A model generated the notes under the pieces. That model was not told the origin of the DNA. It searched no databases and saw only the letters and a program-made list of their open reading frames with translations. Shown piece after piece: positions 42,711 to 54,845 of a stretch of DNA of 64,000 bases. The position numbers and the translations under genes are program-made. The DNA is from Marinobacter mangrovi. GTDB lineage: Bacteria; Pseudomonadota; Gammaproteobacteria; Pseudomonadales; Oleiphilaceae. The DNA lies in assembly GCF_016798325.1 (NCBI RefSeq), contig NZ_JAERVO010000003.1:124001-188000 (forward strand), in the 5' to 3' direction. Every line of letters begins with the position of its first letter. The stretch's first letter is position 1.

Positions 42711-43571
42711 TCAGCCTTTGACCGCGCCCGCCGTCAGGCCGGACACGATGCGTCGTTGGAAGATCAGGACCAGCACGATCAGCGGCACGGTCACGATCAC
42801 CGAGGCGGCCATCAGCGTGCCCCAGGGCAATTCATGTTGGGAGCCGCCGGTGATCAGGGCGATGGCCACGGGCACCGTGCGCTGGTCGTTGGTCAGGGTG
42901 AAGGTCAGGGCAAACAGGAACTCGTTCCAGGCGGCGATAAAGGCCAGCAGCCCGGTGGTGGCCATGGCCGGGCCCATCAGCGGCACGAACACCTTGAACA
43001 GGGTCACCACCGGTGACGCGCCATCCACGATGGCCGCCTCTTCCAGCTCCTTGGGCAGTTGCCGCATGAAGGTGGTCAGCACCCACACCGTGAACGGCAG
43101 GGTGAAGATGGTGTAGGAGAACACCAGCGACCAGGGGTTGTTGTACAGGTCCATCGCCCGGATGACCTCGAACAGGCCGGACAGCACCGCCACCTGCGGA
43201 AACATCGACACGCCCAGCACGATCATCAGGATCGGTCCGCGCCCGCGGAAGCGCACCCGGCCCAGGGCATAGGCAGCCGTCACACCCAGCAGCATGGCGA
43301 TCAAGACGGTCATCGACGACACCAGCACCGAGTTCCAGATGCTGTCCAGGAACGACTGCTGGCCGAGTACCGAGGCGTAGTTGCCGACGTTCAGCGAGTG
43401 GATCCAGTAGTCCACCGTGAACAGCTCGGAGCCGCTCTTGAACGAGGTCAGAATCGCGTAATAGAACGGGAAAACGGTAAACAGCAGGATCGCCACGATC
43501 AGGAAGAAGAAGGCCACCTTGCCCACATAGCGTTTCAGCTTGCGACGGGACACCAACGGCTGCGCGCTCAT
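42711..43571 (-). CDS. aglG: alpha-glucoside ABC transporter permease
   Basis: Inner-membrane permease of the MalG type, 286 residues with six hydrophobic helices. The cytoplasmic EAA loop reads ELEEAAIVDGASPVVTLFKVFVPLMGPAM, which docks on AglK. GGAGG lies 6 bases before the ATG. The start overlaps the aglF stop by four bases, showing coupled translation of the two permeases. Forms the translocation channel with AglF. Confidence 0.9.
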   Translation of the reverse strand: MSAQPLVSRRKLKRYVGKVAFFFLIVAILLFTVFPFYYAILTSFKSGSELFTVDYWIHSLNVGNYASVLGQQSFLDSIWNSVLVSSMTVLIAMLLGVTAAYALGRVRFRGRGPILMIVLGVSMFPQVAVLSGLFEVIRAMDLYNNPWSLVFSYTIFTLPFTVWVLTTFMRQLPKELEEAAIVDGASPVVTLFKVFVPLMGPAMATTGLLAFIAAWNEFLFALTFTLTNDQRTVPVAIALITGGSQHELPWGTLMAASVIVTVPLIVLVLIFQRRIVSGLTAGAVKG

Positions 43572-44554
43572 GCGTCACCTCCGATCTGTTTTCGGCCCAG
43601 GTAAAGGTAGGTGATGGTCAGCAGGGCGATGATCAGGAACAGCACGGTTGAGGCTGCCGAACCGTAACCCACGTCCTGGAACTGCACCAACTGCTGGCGG
43701 GCGTAGACCGACATGGACATGGTGTCCTCGCTGTTCGAGGTCAGCACGTAGATCACGTCGAATACCCGCAGGGCGTCGAGCACCCGGAAGATGATCGCCA
43801 CCATCAGCGCCGGCGTGATCAGCGGCAGGGTCACCCGGAAGAACACTTTCACCGGGTTGATGCCGTCCACCTTCGCCGCCTCGTAGCAGTCCGACGGCAG
43901 CATCTGCAGCGCCGCCAGTGCCAGCAGCGCCATGAACGGCGTGGTTTTCCACACGTCCACCATGATCACCGCCCACATGGACAGGTCCGGATTGGCGGTC
44001 CAGTTCAGCGGCGAATCGATGACCCCCAGGCCCAACAGGATATGGTTGATGATCCCGAACTGGTCGTGGAGCATCCAGCCCCACATCTTGGCAGAGACAA
44101 TGGTGGGAATGGCCCAGGGCACCAGCGTGGCGGCCCGCACCCAGCCCCGACCGCGGAACTGCATGTTCAGGGTAAGCGCGATCACCAGACCGAAGACGGT
44201 CTCCAGACTGACTGACACCACAGTAAAGAACACGGTGTTCCAGACCGCGTGCCACCAGACCGGATCGGCCAGTACGCCGTACCAGGCGCCATCGTCATAG
44301 ACCAGGTAGTTCTCCAGGCCGATGAAGTGGTAGCTGGTCAGATCGGAGAAGCTGGCGTCAGTGAGCGAGAACCAGATGGTCCGCAGCAACGGCCAGCCAG
44401 CCACGCCGGCCAGAACCAACAGCATGGGGATCAGGAACAGCCAGGCGGCACGCACCCGCTGGCGGCTCACCCGGCCGCGCCGACGGGGCATTGCCTGCAC
44501 CGGCGCAGGAGGGACCGGCCGCGTGGCGACCGGATCGGTTTTGGACAGAGCCAT
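43568..44554 (-). CDS. aglF: alpha-glucoside ABC transporter permease
   Basis: MalF-type permease of 328 residues. A basic N-terminal tail (RRRGRVSRQRVRAAWLF) precedes six hydrophobic helices; the EAA loop is DCYEAAKVDGINPVKVFFRVTLPLITPAL. GAGG lies 5 bases before the ATG. It pairs with AglG, whose gene overlaps by four bases, and follows the binding-protein gene by 27 bases, in the aglEFGAK order known from alpha-glucoside systems. Confidence 0.9.
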   Translation of the reverse strand: MALSKTDPVATRPVPPAPVQAMPRRRGRVSRQRVRAAWLFLIPMLLVLAGVAGWPLLRTIWFSLTDASFSDLTSYHFIGLENYLVYDDGAWYGVLADPVWWHAVWNTVFFTVVSVSLETVFGLVIALTLNMQFRGRGWVRAATLVPWAIPTIVSAKMWGWMLHDQFGIINHILLGLGVIDSPLNWTANPDLSMWAVIMVDVWKTTPFMALLALAALQMLPSDCYEAAKVDGINPVKVFFRVTLPLITPALMVAIIFRVLDALRVFDVIYVLTSNSEDTMSMSVYARQQLVQFQDVGYGSAASTVLFLIIALLTITYLYLGRKQIGGDA

Positions 44555-44581
44555 GGTGACCTCGATCGATAGGCGGCGGGC

Positions 44582-45859
<1,278 letters not shown>

Positions 45860-45939
45860 TGAACCTCATGTTGTTGTTGTCGGGTTCGTCGGATCTGGTA
45901 CACCTCAGGAGCCCCGGTTCAGGCTTTCATCGGGCGTTC

Positions 45940-45953
45940 CTTAATGCTTTAAG
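45940..45953. promoter_or_regulatory. 14-bp palindromic operator upstream of aglE
   Basis: CTTAATGCTTTAAG, a near-palindrome differing by one base from the perfect site at 47637. It sits about ten bases downstream of the candidate -10 element on the minus strand, a typical repressor position. Confidence 0.65.
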
Positions 45954-46001
45954 CTCATCGTTAAAGTTAGAGAATGCGAGGCAGGCCCGCAACCGCCAGA
46001 T

Positions 46002-46024
46002 CCACTTAAATTTAACTTAAATTT
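46002..46024 (-). promoter_or_regulatory. tandem TTAAGT repeats upstream of aglE, candidate activator site
   Basis: On the minus strand, two TTAAGT words (46015-46020 and 46004-46009 when read as ACTTAA on the plus strand) are spaced exactly 11 bases, one helical turn, just upstream of a GGTTG -35-like element. The same pair occurs upstream of the porin. Confidence 0.5.
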
Positions 46025-46050
46025 ACAGGTGCGATTCCAGCCCCGCGGGC

Positions 46051-47523
<1,473 letters not shown>

Positions 47524-47562
47524 TCATTTTGTTGTTGTAAGGCTTAAACGTTTTTTTATTAA

Positions 47563-47576
47563 CTTAATGCTTTAAG
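47563..47576. promoter_or_regulatory. 14-bp palindromic operator, promoter-distal copy, upstream of the porin
   Basis: CTTAATGCTTTAAG, identical to the aglE operator. It lies in the porin leader 48 bases before the start codon and 74 bases from the perfect copy, so a looping repressor could bridge them. Confidence 0.6.
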
Positions 47577-47636
47577 ATGCCGCGCATAAAAAACGGAATC
47601 TGGCCGTTACCACCCGATTCCGCCGAATCCGCGAAA

Positions 47637-47650
47637 CTTAAAGCTTTAAG
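47637..47650. promoter_or_regulatory. 14-bp perfect palindromic operator upstream of the porin
   Basis: CTTAAAGCTTTAAG is a perfect palindrome. Its centre is about 64 bases from the centre of the TTAAGT pair at 47698-47720, matching the 65 bases seen upstream of aglE. Confidence 0.65.
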
Positions 47651-47697
47651 CGGTGTTCAAGATAAATGCCCGGAAGGTCAATCGACAACCGTCGATG

Positions 47698-47720
47698 CCA
47701 CTTAATTTCAACTTAATTGC
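47698..47720 (-). promoter_or_regulatory. tandem TTAAGT repeats upstream of the porin, candidate activator site
   Basis: Two ACTTAA words on the plus strand (47700-47705 and 47711-47716), 11 bases apart, the same spacing and flanks (CCACTTAA) as upstream of aglE. A GGTTG -35-like and TATCTT -10-like pair follow on the minus strand. Confidence 0.5.
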
Positions 47721-47739
47721 AGTTTGCATGCATAGATCC

Positions 47740-47792
47740 CCGGAAAGCCGCCGGTTTTCCCGGCCTCTTCGGCCGCATTCCGGCGGCTCCGG
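47740..47792 (-). terminator. hairpin after the small acidic-protein gene
   Basis: AGCCGCCGG (47746-47754) pairs with CCGGCGGCT (47780-47788), enclosing a second hairpin CGGCC-TCTT-CGGCCG. It lies 45 bases beyond the stop of the 85-residue gene on the minus strand; only a short T-tract follows. It separates that gene from the porin promoter. Confidence 0.5.
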
Positions 47793-47833
47793 AACCGCAG
47801 GGCACTCCCCTCACTAGCGCCCAAAACTGAACC

Positions 47834-48091
47834 CTATGAGATCGACTTACCCGTCTTCATATGGCGTTCATGCAACTCGTTGGCGTGTTCCTGAAGTCGC
47901 TCACGAGCGCTTTCAAGTGCCTTCCAGGCTTCCTGTAACTCGGACAGGTCCTCATTGGCCGGCGTCTGATCCTGAACGCCGCTGTCCAGATCCTCATAGG
48001 CGGCATACACCCGGTCTGCCACGTCCTGATACCGGGTCCAGGCAGCCTCATATTCCTCGCGCAGGGATTTCCATTCGGACTGCGCAGCCAT
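47834..48091 (-). CDS. small acidic helical protein, unknown
   Basis: 85 residues, no Cys, no signal peptide or membrane segment. Highly charged and rich in Ala/Glu/Gln/Leu with heptad-like spacing (EYEAAWTRYQDVADRVYAAYEDLDSG, then LSELQEAWKALESARERLQEHANELHERH): two predicted helices that could pack as a hairpin or coiled coil. GGAGG lies 8 bases before the ATG and codon bias is normal for the genome, so it is very likely a real gene. I do not recognise the family. Faces the porin promoter downstream and the nitrilase fusion upstream, all on the minus strand. Confidence 0.75.
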   Translation of the reverse strand: MAAQSEWKSLREEYEAAWTRYQDVADRVYAAYEDLDSGVQDQTPANEDLSELQEAWKALESARERLQEHANELHERHMKTGKSIS

Positions 48092-48205
48092 TGTTCACCT
48101 CCACGTTGTCGGTGTTCTGATACGTCCTTCCACTTTAACCGCTGTGCCCCGGTTGGCATCAACCCGGTTCCATGAACCGAGGCTGAACGGCACATGACGA
48201 TCTGC

Positions 48206-49774
48206 TCACTCGCCTCGCCAGTTGACGCTGTACAGCTCGTGCCGGCGGTCGTACAGGTTCTTTACCGTGCCGCTGTTGCGGGCGGTGAGCAGCACCTGAG
48301 GGCGCAGATCGGCGAAGGCCACGGTTTCCACGTTGGGCGTGGTGTCGGCAGCAATGCCGTCCCGGGCGAAAGGGAAATCGCAGGGCGTCAGGATGCAACT
48401 CTGGCCGTACTGCAGTTCCATGTTGGGCACATTGGGCAGGTTGCCGACGTTGCCGGACATCACCACGAACAGCTGGTTTTCCACTGCGCGGGCCTGGCAG
48501 CAATAGCGCACCCGCAGGTAACTCTGCCTTTCATCGGTGCAGAAGGGCACGAACAGGATCTGGATGCCCTGATCGACCAGGTGGCGGGTGACTTCGGGGA
48601 ATTCGGCGTCGTAACAGACCAGCACACCAATCGGTCCGCAGTCCGTCTCGATGGCGCTGACCCGGCGACCGCCACTGATGTTCCACCAGTACGCCTCGTT
48701 CGGCGTGGGGTGAATCTTGGGCTGGCTGAAGACCTGGCCGTCCCGCAGGAACACGTAGGCCATGTTGCGGATGGCGCCGTCTTCCTCGCGCACCGGTGTC
48801 GACCCGCCGATGATGTTGATGTTGTAACGCAGGGCCAGATCCCGCATCAGGTCGTGGTAGGCCCCGGCGTATTCGGTGATCGCCTCGATCGCCGCCGCCG
48901 GACTCTCCTTGCGGCGCTCTATCGACAGCAACTGCAACGTGAACAGTTCGGGGAACACTACAAAGTCGCCCTTGTAGGTGGACACCACGTCGACAAAGTA
49001 GGTGACGATGTCGCTGAACGCCTCGAAGGACGCCACCGGCCGCTGCTGGTATTGCACCGTGCCCACCCGCACCGTGTCGGGCATGCGTTTGCCATAGCGC
49101 TTCTGCTTGCCGCGGTCGCCGTTGCGTTCTACCGCCGGGTTGCGCCAGACCAGGTGAATGCCATAGCCCATGGAATCGTGATCGGCATCCAGGTAATGGG
49201 GAATGATGCCGTGGATCTCGAATCCGTTGTGGAGCTGGAAGGACAGCACATCGTCGCGCTGTTTCTTGCTCTTGATGGCCTCGATGTAGGCCTCGACGGA
49301 CTCGAACTTGCGGATGCGCCGGCGCAGCGACGGCAGCCGACCGGCGAACACCACGCCCTGTAGCCCCAGGCCCTGGCACAGGGCCTTGCGTTCGTTATAC
49401 AGACGCTGGCCAATCCGGTAGCCGCGGTAATCCGGATCGACGCATACCTCCATGCCGTAGAGCCAGTCGCCCTCCGGGTCGTGTCGCGAGGCGTAGCCAT
49501 TGCCGGTGATGGACGTCCAGTCGTGGGGCGCCAGGGCGACTTCCCCGGCAATGCGGAACGTCGCGCAGTAGCCCACCACCTGGTCACCCACGACTGCCAC
49601 AAACTGGCCTTCGGGAAAGTTGTTCATCTGCCCGGTCAGCGGGCCTTCGGTGTAGCCGTACATGCCGGTGTTGGCATACACCCGGCAACTCAGCCGAATG
49701 ATGCCGGGAATATCCTGCAGGGTGGCCTGACGTACAGACAGGTGTTGGCTGGGATCGCTAAACGGCGGACACAT
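48206..49774 (-). CDS. GNAT acetyltransferase-carbon-nitrogen hydrolase fusion
   Basis: 522 residues from ATG 49774 (GGAGG, 5-base spacing). The N-terminal third is a GNAT acetyltransferase (YGMEVCVDPDYRGYRIGQRLYNERKALC, the acetyl-CoA Q/RxxGxG/A-like loop), the C-terminal 290 residues a nitrilase-superfamily amidase with triad Glu (FPELF), Lys (SQPKIHPTP) and Cys (VLVCYDAEFPE). This bifunctional architecture is conserved in many bacteria, but its substrate is not established; the fusion suggests acetylation coupled to amide hydrolysis. The gene is monocistronic with 274 bases to the divergent chemoreceptor. Confidence 0.88.
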   Translation of the reverse strand: MCPPFSDPSQHLSVRQATLQDIPGIIRLSCRVYANTGMYGYTEGPLTGQMNNFPEGQFVAVVGDQVVGYCATFRIAGEVALAPHDWTSITGNGYASRHDPEGDWLYGMEVCVDPDYRGYRIGQRLYNERKALCQGLGLQGVVFAGRLPSLRRRIRKFESVEAYIEAIKSKKQRDDVLSFQLHNGFEIHGIIPHYLDADHDSMGYGIHLVWRNPAVERNGDRGKQKRYGKRMPDTVRVGTVQYQQRPVASFEAFSDIVTYFVDVVSTYKGDFVVFPELFTLQLLSIERRKESPAAAIEAITEYAGAYHDLMRDLALRYNINIIGGSTPVREEDGAIRNMAYVFLRDGQVFSQPKIHPTPNEAYWWNISGGRRVSAIETDCGPIGVLVCYDAEFPEVTRHLVDQGIQILFVPFCTDERQSYLRVRYCCQARAVENQLFVVMSGNVGNLPNVPNMELQYGQSCILTPCDFPFARDGIAADTTPNVETVAFADLRPQVLLTARNSGTVKNLYDRRHELYSVNWRGE

Positions 49775-50048
49775 GGGCACCTCCAGAACGCAGCGACAGT
49801 CGCTTCATCCTTCTCCGTGACCGACCCCGCCGTCAAGAGGGGCACCGAAACGGCCGGCGCCGGAGCGGCTTACAAAAAGCTACGGTCCCGTGGCACCCAA
49901 TTTGCGTCGGCCAGGGCAGATCATCAAAAGCAGGGCGCGGCCCTGTCCGGCAACGACGCCGTCGTCCCGGGATCCGGTCATTGCAGACAGGATTCCGGGA
50001 GACGGCGTTTTTGTTTCAGACGCCGCCCCAGGAAAGGAGACCGGCCGC

Positions 50049-51188
50049 ATGCAAGCGCTCACTTACCCCGCACAACTTTTGATGCGGGCACTTCACACAA
50101 CCGGATTGGCATTACTCCTGGCAGCACTTTGGCTATTGGCCCTGGCCGCCGTGCCGGCGTTGAATCCGATGTGGGCCGTCTTCGTCGTCGCCGTACCCTT
50201 GTACCTGCTGGTCGCCAGCCTCTGGCTGATCGGTTGGGAGCTGGGCCGGCTCCGTGACGGCATTGAGCGCGACGAGAGCGACTTCCTCACAAACACACGC
50301 TGGCTCCTGCTGGGCCCGCTGGTCCGGCGGCTGCAGCGCAAGCTGACCGACCTGGAACGAACCCGACACAGCCTGCAGCAGCGTCTGGACGAGATCTCAC
50401 ACGCGTCCGGCGAAGTCGAGGCGGCGGCAGCGCTGGTCAACCGCAACGCCGAGCAGCAGAGCGAATCCGCGAGCGTTGCCGCCGCGGCCGTGGAAGAACT
50501 AACCGCCAGTATCCGGGACGTGGCGGATCGCGCCGGCGAGTCCCGCGAGGCCAGCCAGACGGCCGATGGCGAACTGGCCAAAGGCCTGCGCGAGTTGTCC
50601 ATTCTGGTGCAGCAGGTCACCGAAATGGCGCAACAGACCGCGTCCACCGACCGCCTGATCCAGCAGCTCAGTGAGCATTCCCGAACCATCACGGCCATGA
50701 CTGGCACCATTCGCGGCATCGCCGAACAAACCAACCTGCTGGCACTCAATGCCGCCATCGAAGCGGCCCGGGCCGGCGAGAGCGGTCGGGGGTTCGCCGT
50801 TGTCGCCGAAGAAGTCCGGCGATTGGCCCAGCACAGCCAGACCTCCGCCGACGAGATTGGACAAAACAATGCAGCTGTGCAGGAACAGATCGAACAGGCC
50901 GCGGAACAGGTGCAACGACTGGCTGCCCTGGCGGATCGCAGCGCCGGCAATTCAGAGACGGTCCGCACCTTACTGGAAGCCGTCCAGGGACGCACCCGGG
51001 ACCTCGCCGGAGAGGTGGATCAGGTCGCCGTCAGCACCGGCGAACAGGGCCAGGCCGTCGCCGAAATAGCCGGTCTGGCGGAGCGGGTCCGGGCCGGCAA
51101 CAGCGACAATCAGGCGGCAGCCCGCCAGGCCCGTCACATCGCCCTTCATCTGGCACACCTTACCGGACAGGAGCCCAGCCATGACTGA
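50049..51188 (+). CDS. methyl-accepting chemotaxis protein without a periplasmic ligand domain
   Basis: 379 residues from ATG 50049 (AAAGGAG, 8-base spacing); the frame is open to 49890 but that part is Pro/Arg/Ser-rich noise. Two closely spaced hydrophobic helices (about 16-35 and 42-62) leave practically no periplasmic loop, then a coiled-coil signalling domain with the tip [40 protein letters not shown]. No HAMP is obvious. Sensing must come from the membrane, cytoplasm or a partner; the overlapping next gene encodes a membrane-anchored NIT-like protein and is the obvious candidate. Confidence 0.88.
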   Translation: MQALTYPAQLLMRALHTTGLALLLAALWLLALAAVPALNPMWAVFVVAVPLYLLVASLWLIGWELGRLRDGIERDESDFLTNTRWLLLGPLVRRLQRKLTDLERTRHSLQQRLDEISHASGEVEAAAALVNRNAEQQSESASVAAAAVEELTASIRDVADRAGESREASQTADGELAKGLRELSILVQQVTEMAQQTASTDRLIQQLSEHSRTITAMTGTIRGIAEQTNLLALNAAIEAARAGESGRGFAVVAEEVRRLAQHSQTSADEIGQNNAAVQEQIEQAAEQVQRLAALADRSAGNSETVRTLLEAVQGRTRDLAGEVDQVAVSTGEQGQAVAEIAGLAERVRAGNSDNQAAARQARHIALHLAHLTGQEPSHD

Positions 51189-52107
51189 TTCCCGCTTACT
51201 CTTCACAACGGCGGAGGTGGCCGTTCTGGTGCTATTGGGCATCGCACTGATTGCTCTCCATATCCTCCAGCGCCGTCAGCAACGCCGCGAACGGCAGGCA
51301 GCTCTCGAGACGCTCACCCAACTGCGACAACTGGTGAGCGGGCTGCAGCGTCATCGAGGACTGAGTAACGGGGTGCTGCACGGAGACCGGACCATGGCAC
51401 AGGATCTCAGCGCCCTGGCAGCAAGGTTGGACCGGTTGATGGCGTCACCGCCCGACTTGCCGGCCGATCTGACCGGCGACTGGCAAACGTTGGTGGATCA
51501 ATGGCAACGAGTAAAAGACGTGAACGGCCGCGATCCGGGCCACAACCTCACCGATCACCATCGTCTCATCCGCAAGGGCATCAACCTGATTCAGGACACC
51601 GCGTCTCACATGGACCTGGCGCAGGGTGACTCGCGCCTCGCCTATCTGCCCTGCATCTGGCAGGAGGTCATCAATGCCGCCGAATGGGCCGGTCAGGCGC
51701 GGGCGCTGGGAACCGGCTTGGCCGCCGCCGGAGTCAGCGACGCGGCGCAACGGGTGAGGTTGCGGTTTCTTCACCAGAAGGTCGACACGCTGTCCCGTAC
51801 CGCTTTTTCCCGACTGGAGGTCCCCGGTACCGGCCCCACCGCGCGACTGGATGCCTGCAAACAGGCGGTTGGCCGGTTTCTTGAAAGCCTGGATCACGAC
51901 CTGCTGGGCTCCGAGGAAATTGCGGTTCCCGCGCAGACGGTTTTTGAGCAGGGCACCCAGGCGGTCGATACGCTGTTTGCCTTGGTGGATGCCGCCCTGT
52001 CTGACCTGGAGGGCCCAACGGCGGTCCATGCACCGCCAGCTCCAACGCAAAAAAGCGGACGACCTGTCCCGGAGAGAACGCTCCGGAACGCGGTGCCCGC
52101 CAAATAG
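51181..52107 (+). CDS. membrane-anchored protein with NIT-like sensor region
   Basis: 308 residues. One transmembrane helix (about 10-29), a basic stop-transfer stretch (RRQQRRERQ), then an all-helical domain containing [19 protein letters not shown], which resembles the Q-x-E/H-R-G-x-S helix of nitrate/nitrite-sensing (NIT) domains. The helix orientation puts this region in the cytoplasm or periplasm depending on topology, which I cannot decide. The start overlaps the chemoreceptor stop by 8 bases, so translation is coupled. Low-complexity C-terminus (Pro/Ala/Lys). The NIT assignment is by motif only; a partner-sensor role for the chemoreceptor is inference. Confidence 0.7.
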   Translation: MTDSRLLFTTAEVAVLVLLGIALIALHILQRRQQRRERQAALETLTQLRQLVSGLQRHRGLSNGVLHGDRTMAQDLSALAARLDRLMASPPDLPADLTGDWQTLVDQWQRVKDVNGRDPGHNLTDHHRLIRKGINLIQDTASHMDLAQGDSRLAYLPCIWQEVINAAEWAGQARALGTGLAAAGVSDAAQRVRLRFLHQKVDTLSRTAFSRLEVPGTGPTARLDACKQAVGRFLESLDHDLLGSEEIAVPAQTVFEQGTQAVDTLFALVDAALSDLEGPTAVHAPPAPTQKSGRPVPERTLRNAVPAK

Positions 52108-52126
52108 GCTTAGTTGGAAAAGCACT

Positions 52127-52145
52127 GGGGTGCTCTCAGCACCCC
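52127..52145. terminator. bidirectional hairpin between NIT-like and Yip1 genes
   Basis: Perfect 8-bp arms GGGGTGCT/AGCACCCC with a 3-base loop between two convergent genes; a short T-tract follows on the minus strand. Confidence 0.7.
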
Positions 52146-52149
52146 GTCG

Positions 52150-52761
52150 TCAGAACCTGAACAACCAAGGCAGGAGGACCTCACCGTAACCCCAGAGCAT
52201 CACGGTCACGGCCAGCAGACCTTCAAGCACCAGCACCCCGACGGCGAGGGTGGTACTGGAGACGATGAAGCCTTCTTCCGAGCTGATCCCCAGGAAGTAG
52301 GGAATCCCCAAGTAGAGGAGGTAGGCGCTGATACACAAGCCCACGATGCCGGCCAGCAGACACAGCCAGACCAGTGGATACACGGCAACCAGGCCGCTGA
52401 GGAACATGGGGGTCGCGATGTAACCGGCGAAGATCACGCAGCGGCGCCGACTCGGGGGTTTTCTGAACCGGTGGGCCATCCAGTAAATCACGTTGCCGAC
52501 CAGGAACACGGCCGCCAGGATGGCGATATAGAAGGCAATACCGGCGTACAGCGCGCTCAGCAGGTCGAGCTTGATAAAGGCGTGTTCGCCTCCAAAGCCC
52601 CACCCCACCTGGGTCGTGCCAATGTAGGCGCAGATAACGGGAACAGCGGCGAGCGTAAACACGTGGTGCGCATACAGATGCGTTACCGTTTCGTGCTCGT
52701 CCTCGATGTGGCCCCATTCACTTTTCGGGTGAGTCAGAAGGCCCCAGACGTGTGTCAGCAT
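52150..52761 (-). CDS. Yip1-family inner-membrane protein
   Basis: 203 residues with five hydrophobic helices (about 37-55, 68-92, 110-132, 140-160, 168-200). The N-terminus LTHVWGLLTHPKSEWGHIEDEHETV and the following AAVPVICAYIG match bacterial Yip1-domain proteins, whose function is largely unknown. GAGGGG lies 7 bases before the ATG. Convergent with the chemoreceptor/NIT genes and 238 bases from the cyoE end; not obviously linked to the oxidase. Confidence 0.8.
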   Translation of the reverse strand: MLTHVWGLLTHPKSEWGHIEDEHETVTHLYAHHVFTLAAVPVICAYIGTTQVGWGFGGEHAFIKLDLLSALYAGIAFYIAILAAVFLVGNVIYWMAHRFRKPPSRRRCVIFAGYIATPMFLSGLVAVYPLVWLCLLAGIVGLCISAYLLYLGIPYFLGISSEEGFIVSSTTLAVGVLVLEGLLAVTVMLWGYGEVLLPWLFRF

Positions 52762-52951
52762 ACAAGCACCCCTCTCAATGGTGATGATGGCTTTCTACAC
52801 TTAGCTTCTATTACTCAAACATATAGTTGATGATTCTGAAAATAGCACACCGGATATCGAACAGAAATTGCCCGAATCATGACTCAATCACAGGCCGGAA
52901 AGCGCTTTCAGTGAACAACAGCGTGGTGGGGATTTCGGGAATAAGGAAGGG

Positions 52952-52986
52952 AAAAACGAGCTGCTACAACACATTACAGCAGCTCG
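52952..52986 (-). terminator. intrinsic terminator of the cyo operon
   Basis: On the minus strand, CGAGCTGCT and AGCAGCTCG form perfect 9-bp arms (52978-52986 and 52957-52965) around a 12-base loop, followed by TTTTTCCC. It is 14 bases beyond the cyoE stop. Confidence 0.9.
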
Positions 52987-52999
52987 TCAGGATGGCGAT

Positions 53000-53890
53000 T
53001 CAGGCCAGGAAAGCCGGCAGGACGCCGTTGATGCCCATCATCAGGCTCAGCACACACACCGTAAGAATGGAGAAGCCGAAGTTGCCCTTGGCCCACTTCA
53101 CATTGTCTTCGGTGCGGAAACCGGCGATTCCCAGTTTCAGCCAGTACAGGCCCATCAGCAGCATCACCACGAAATAGGCGATGCCGGTGTAACCCGCCAG
53201 GCTCAGCGACAACGCCGCCAGCATAAAGGCCACGGTGTAACCCACAATGTGGATCTTGGCCGTGCGAATGCTCCGGGCCACCGGCAGGACCGGAATACCG
53301 GCCATTTGGTAGTCGCGGAAGCGGAAGATGGCAATCGCGTAGGAATGGGGCATCTGCCACAGGCAGAAGGTGACCAGGATGATCGCTGCACCAACGTCAA
53401 ACTGACCCTTGACGGCGCAGTAGCCCACCACCGGCGGGACCGCCCCGGACAGGCTGCCAATCAACGTGCCGTATACGGAGTGCCGCTTTGAGTAGAGGCT
53501 GTAGGCGCCGACGTAAATCGCGAAGCCGAAGACCGCCAGACCCGCCGTCAGCACATTGGTGCCCAGCAGCATGGTGAATCCGGCCAGACCCAGCAGGGTC
53601 GCAAAACCCAGGGTCGTGGCCGGCGTGATCGTTCCCTGAACAAGAGGACGGTTCCGGGTGCGTTCCATCACCGCATCGATATCGCGATCGATCAGGTTGT
53701 TGAACGCACAGCCAGAGGCAATCACCAGGGCCAGCCCCACCAGAGTGGCGATGAACAGGCCCGGGCTGAACTCACCCTGGGCGGCCAGAAAGAAGCCGCC
53801 CATGACGGAGATCGAATTACCGAAAATGATCCCCGGCTTGGTGAGCGCGATGAACTGCCCAAGCACGTCTTTGAAGGACGTGCCCGGCAT
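53000..53890 (-). CDS. cyoE: protoheme IX farnesyltransferase (heme O synthase)
   Basis: Adds a farnesyl group to heme B to make heme O for the bo3 oxidase. 296 residues from ATG 53890, chosen because it overlaps the cyoD stop (TAATG) and begins with the family start [24 protein letters not shown]; an earlier ATG at 53926 lies inside cyoD. About nine hydrophobic helices and the Asp-rich [15 protein letters not shown] (UbiA-family N/DxxxD motif) with the second motif [14 protein letters not shown]. Last gene of the operon, followed by a strong terminator. Confidence 0.95.
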   Translation of the reverse strand: MPGTSFKDVLGQFIALTKPGIIFGNSISVMGGFFLAAQGEFSPGLFIATLVGLALVIASGCAFNNLIDRDIDAVMERTRNRPLVQGTITPATTLGFATLLGLAGFTMLLGTNVLTAGLAVFGFAIYVGAYSLYSKRHSVYGTLIGSLSGAVPPVVGYCAVKGQFDVGAAIILVTFCLWQMPHSYAIAIFRFRDYQMAGIPVLPVARSIRTAKIHIVGYTVAFMLAALSLSLAGYTGIAYFVVMLLMGLYWLKLGIAGFRTEDNVKWAKGNFGFSILTVCVLSLMMGINGVLPAFLA

Positions 53891-54216
53891 TACATCAAGT
53901 TGATGTTCAGGTGATACATAATCCACAGGGTGCCACCAATGACGAGGACCAGGATCACGGCGGTGAAGAAGACGAAGGAACCGGAGTCTCGGCCTTCCTG
54001 TGTCTTCAGGTTCAGGTGCATGAACAGGATCAGCTGAATCAGCACCTGGAACACCGCCAGGATCGCAATTGCAATGACAACGAACGTCTCGTCGAATCCG
54101 CCTTTCATCACCATGCCGAACGGAATGATCGTCAGCAGGATGGAAAGGATCAGCCCGATAATGTAGGACTTGGTGCTGCCGTGGCTATGGCTGTCGTGGT
54201 CGTGAGAGTGACTCAT
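53890..54216 (-). CDS. cyoD: cytochrome o ubiquinol oxidase subunit IV
   Basis: Small accessory subunit of the bo3 oxidase, 108 residues. The His/Asp/Ser-rich start ([13 protein letters not shown]) is followed by three hydrophobic helices (about 17-37, 45-66, 79-102). The SH.DH-rich tail may bind metal or just be variable. Its ATG follows the cyoC stop with no intergenic space and its stop overlaps the cyoE start. Position and length are typical of CyoD. Confidence 0.93.
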   Translation of the reverse strand: MSHSHDHDSHSHGSTKSYIIGLILSILLTIIPFGMVMKGGFDETFVVIAIAILAVFQVLIQLILFMHLNLKTQEGRDSGSFVFFTAVILVLVIGGTLWIMYHLNINLM

Positions 54217-54843
54217 TTACAGTGCTCCCATCAGGTAGACGAAGGTGAACACGCAGATCCACACGATATCGAGGAAGTGCCAGAACAGACTCAGGCACAT
54301 GATGCGCGGACGCGTCATGTCAGTCAGGCCCTTGGTGGACAGCTGGATCAGCATGATAGCCATCCACAGCAGACCGAAGCTCACGTGCAGGCCGTGCGTG
54401 CCGACCAACGCGAAGAAGGAGGACAGGAACGCGCTGCGATCCGGCCCCAGGCCTTCCACGATCAGGTGATGGAATTCATAGATTTCCATCCCGACGAAGC
54501 CTGCACCACAGGCGAAGGTGACCAGCAGCCAGCCAATGACCTGCTTGACCTTGTCCTTGTGCATGGCCAGCACGGCCAGGCCATAGGTGAAACTGGAGAA
54601 CAGCAGCAGGAAGGTTTCGACCAGGACGAAGTCCAGCTCGAAAATGTCCTTGCCACCCGGGCCACCGGCGGTGCCGTTGTGCAGCACGCCGTAAGTCGCG
54701 AACAACGAGCCGAAGATGATCAAGTCACTCATCAGGTACACCCAGAAGGCGTACATCTTCGTGCCGGTCATGTCGTGATGTTCGTGATCGTCGTGGCCGT
54801 CATGCGCGGCCACGTGTTGGTTAGTCATCGTATCTGTTGCCAT
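54217..54843 (-). CDS. cyoC: cytochrome o ubiquinol oxidase subunit III
   Basis: Subunit III of the proton-pumping bo3 quinol oxidase, 208 residues. The N-terminus carries a His/Asp cluster ([15 protein letters not shown]), then five hydrophobic helices; [19 protein letters not shown] and [17 protein letters not shown] are typical subunit III blocks. Separated from cyoB by two bases and from cyoD by none. Confidence 0.95.
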   Translation of the reverse strand: MATDTMTNQHVAAHDGHDDHEHHDMTGTKMYAFWVYLMSDLIIFGSLFATYGVLHNGTAGGPGGKDIFELDFVLVETFLLLFSSFTYGLAVLAMHKDKVKQVIGWLLVTFACGAGFVGMEIYEFHHLIVEGLGPDRSAFLSSFFALVGTHGLHVSFGLLWMAIMLIQLSTKGLTDMTRPRIMCLSLFWHFLDIVWICVFTFVYLMGAL

Positions 54844-54845
54844 GA

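Noticed and set aside
54217-54843. His/Asp-rich N-terminus of CyoC and CyoD as a new metal-binding module
   Set aside because: Such variable His-rich tails occur in heme-copper oxidase small subunits and the rest of each protein is standard; not enough to claim novelty.
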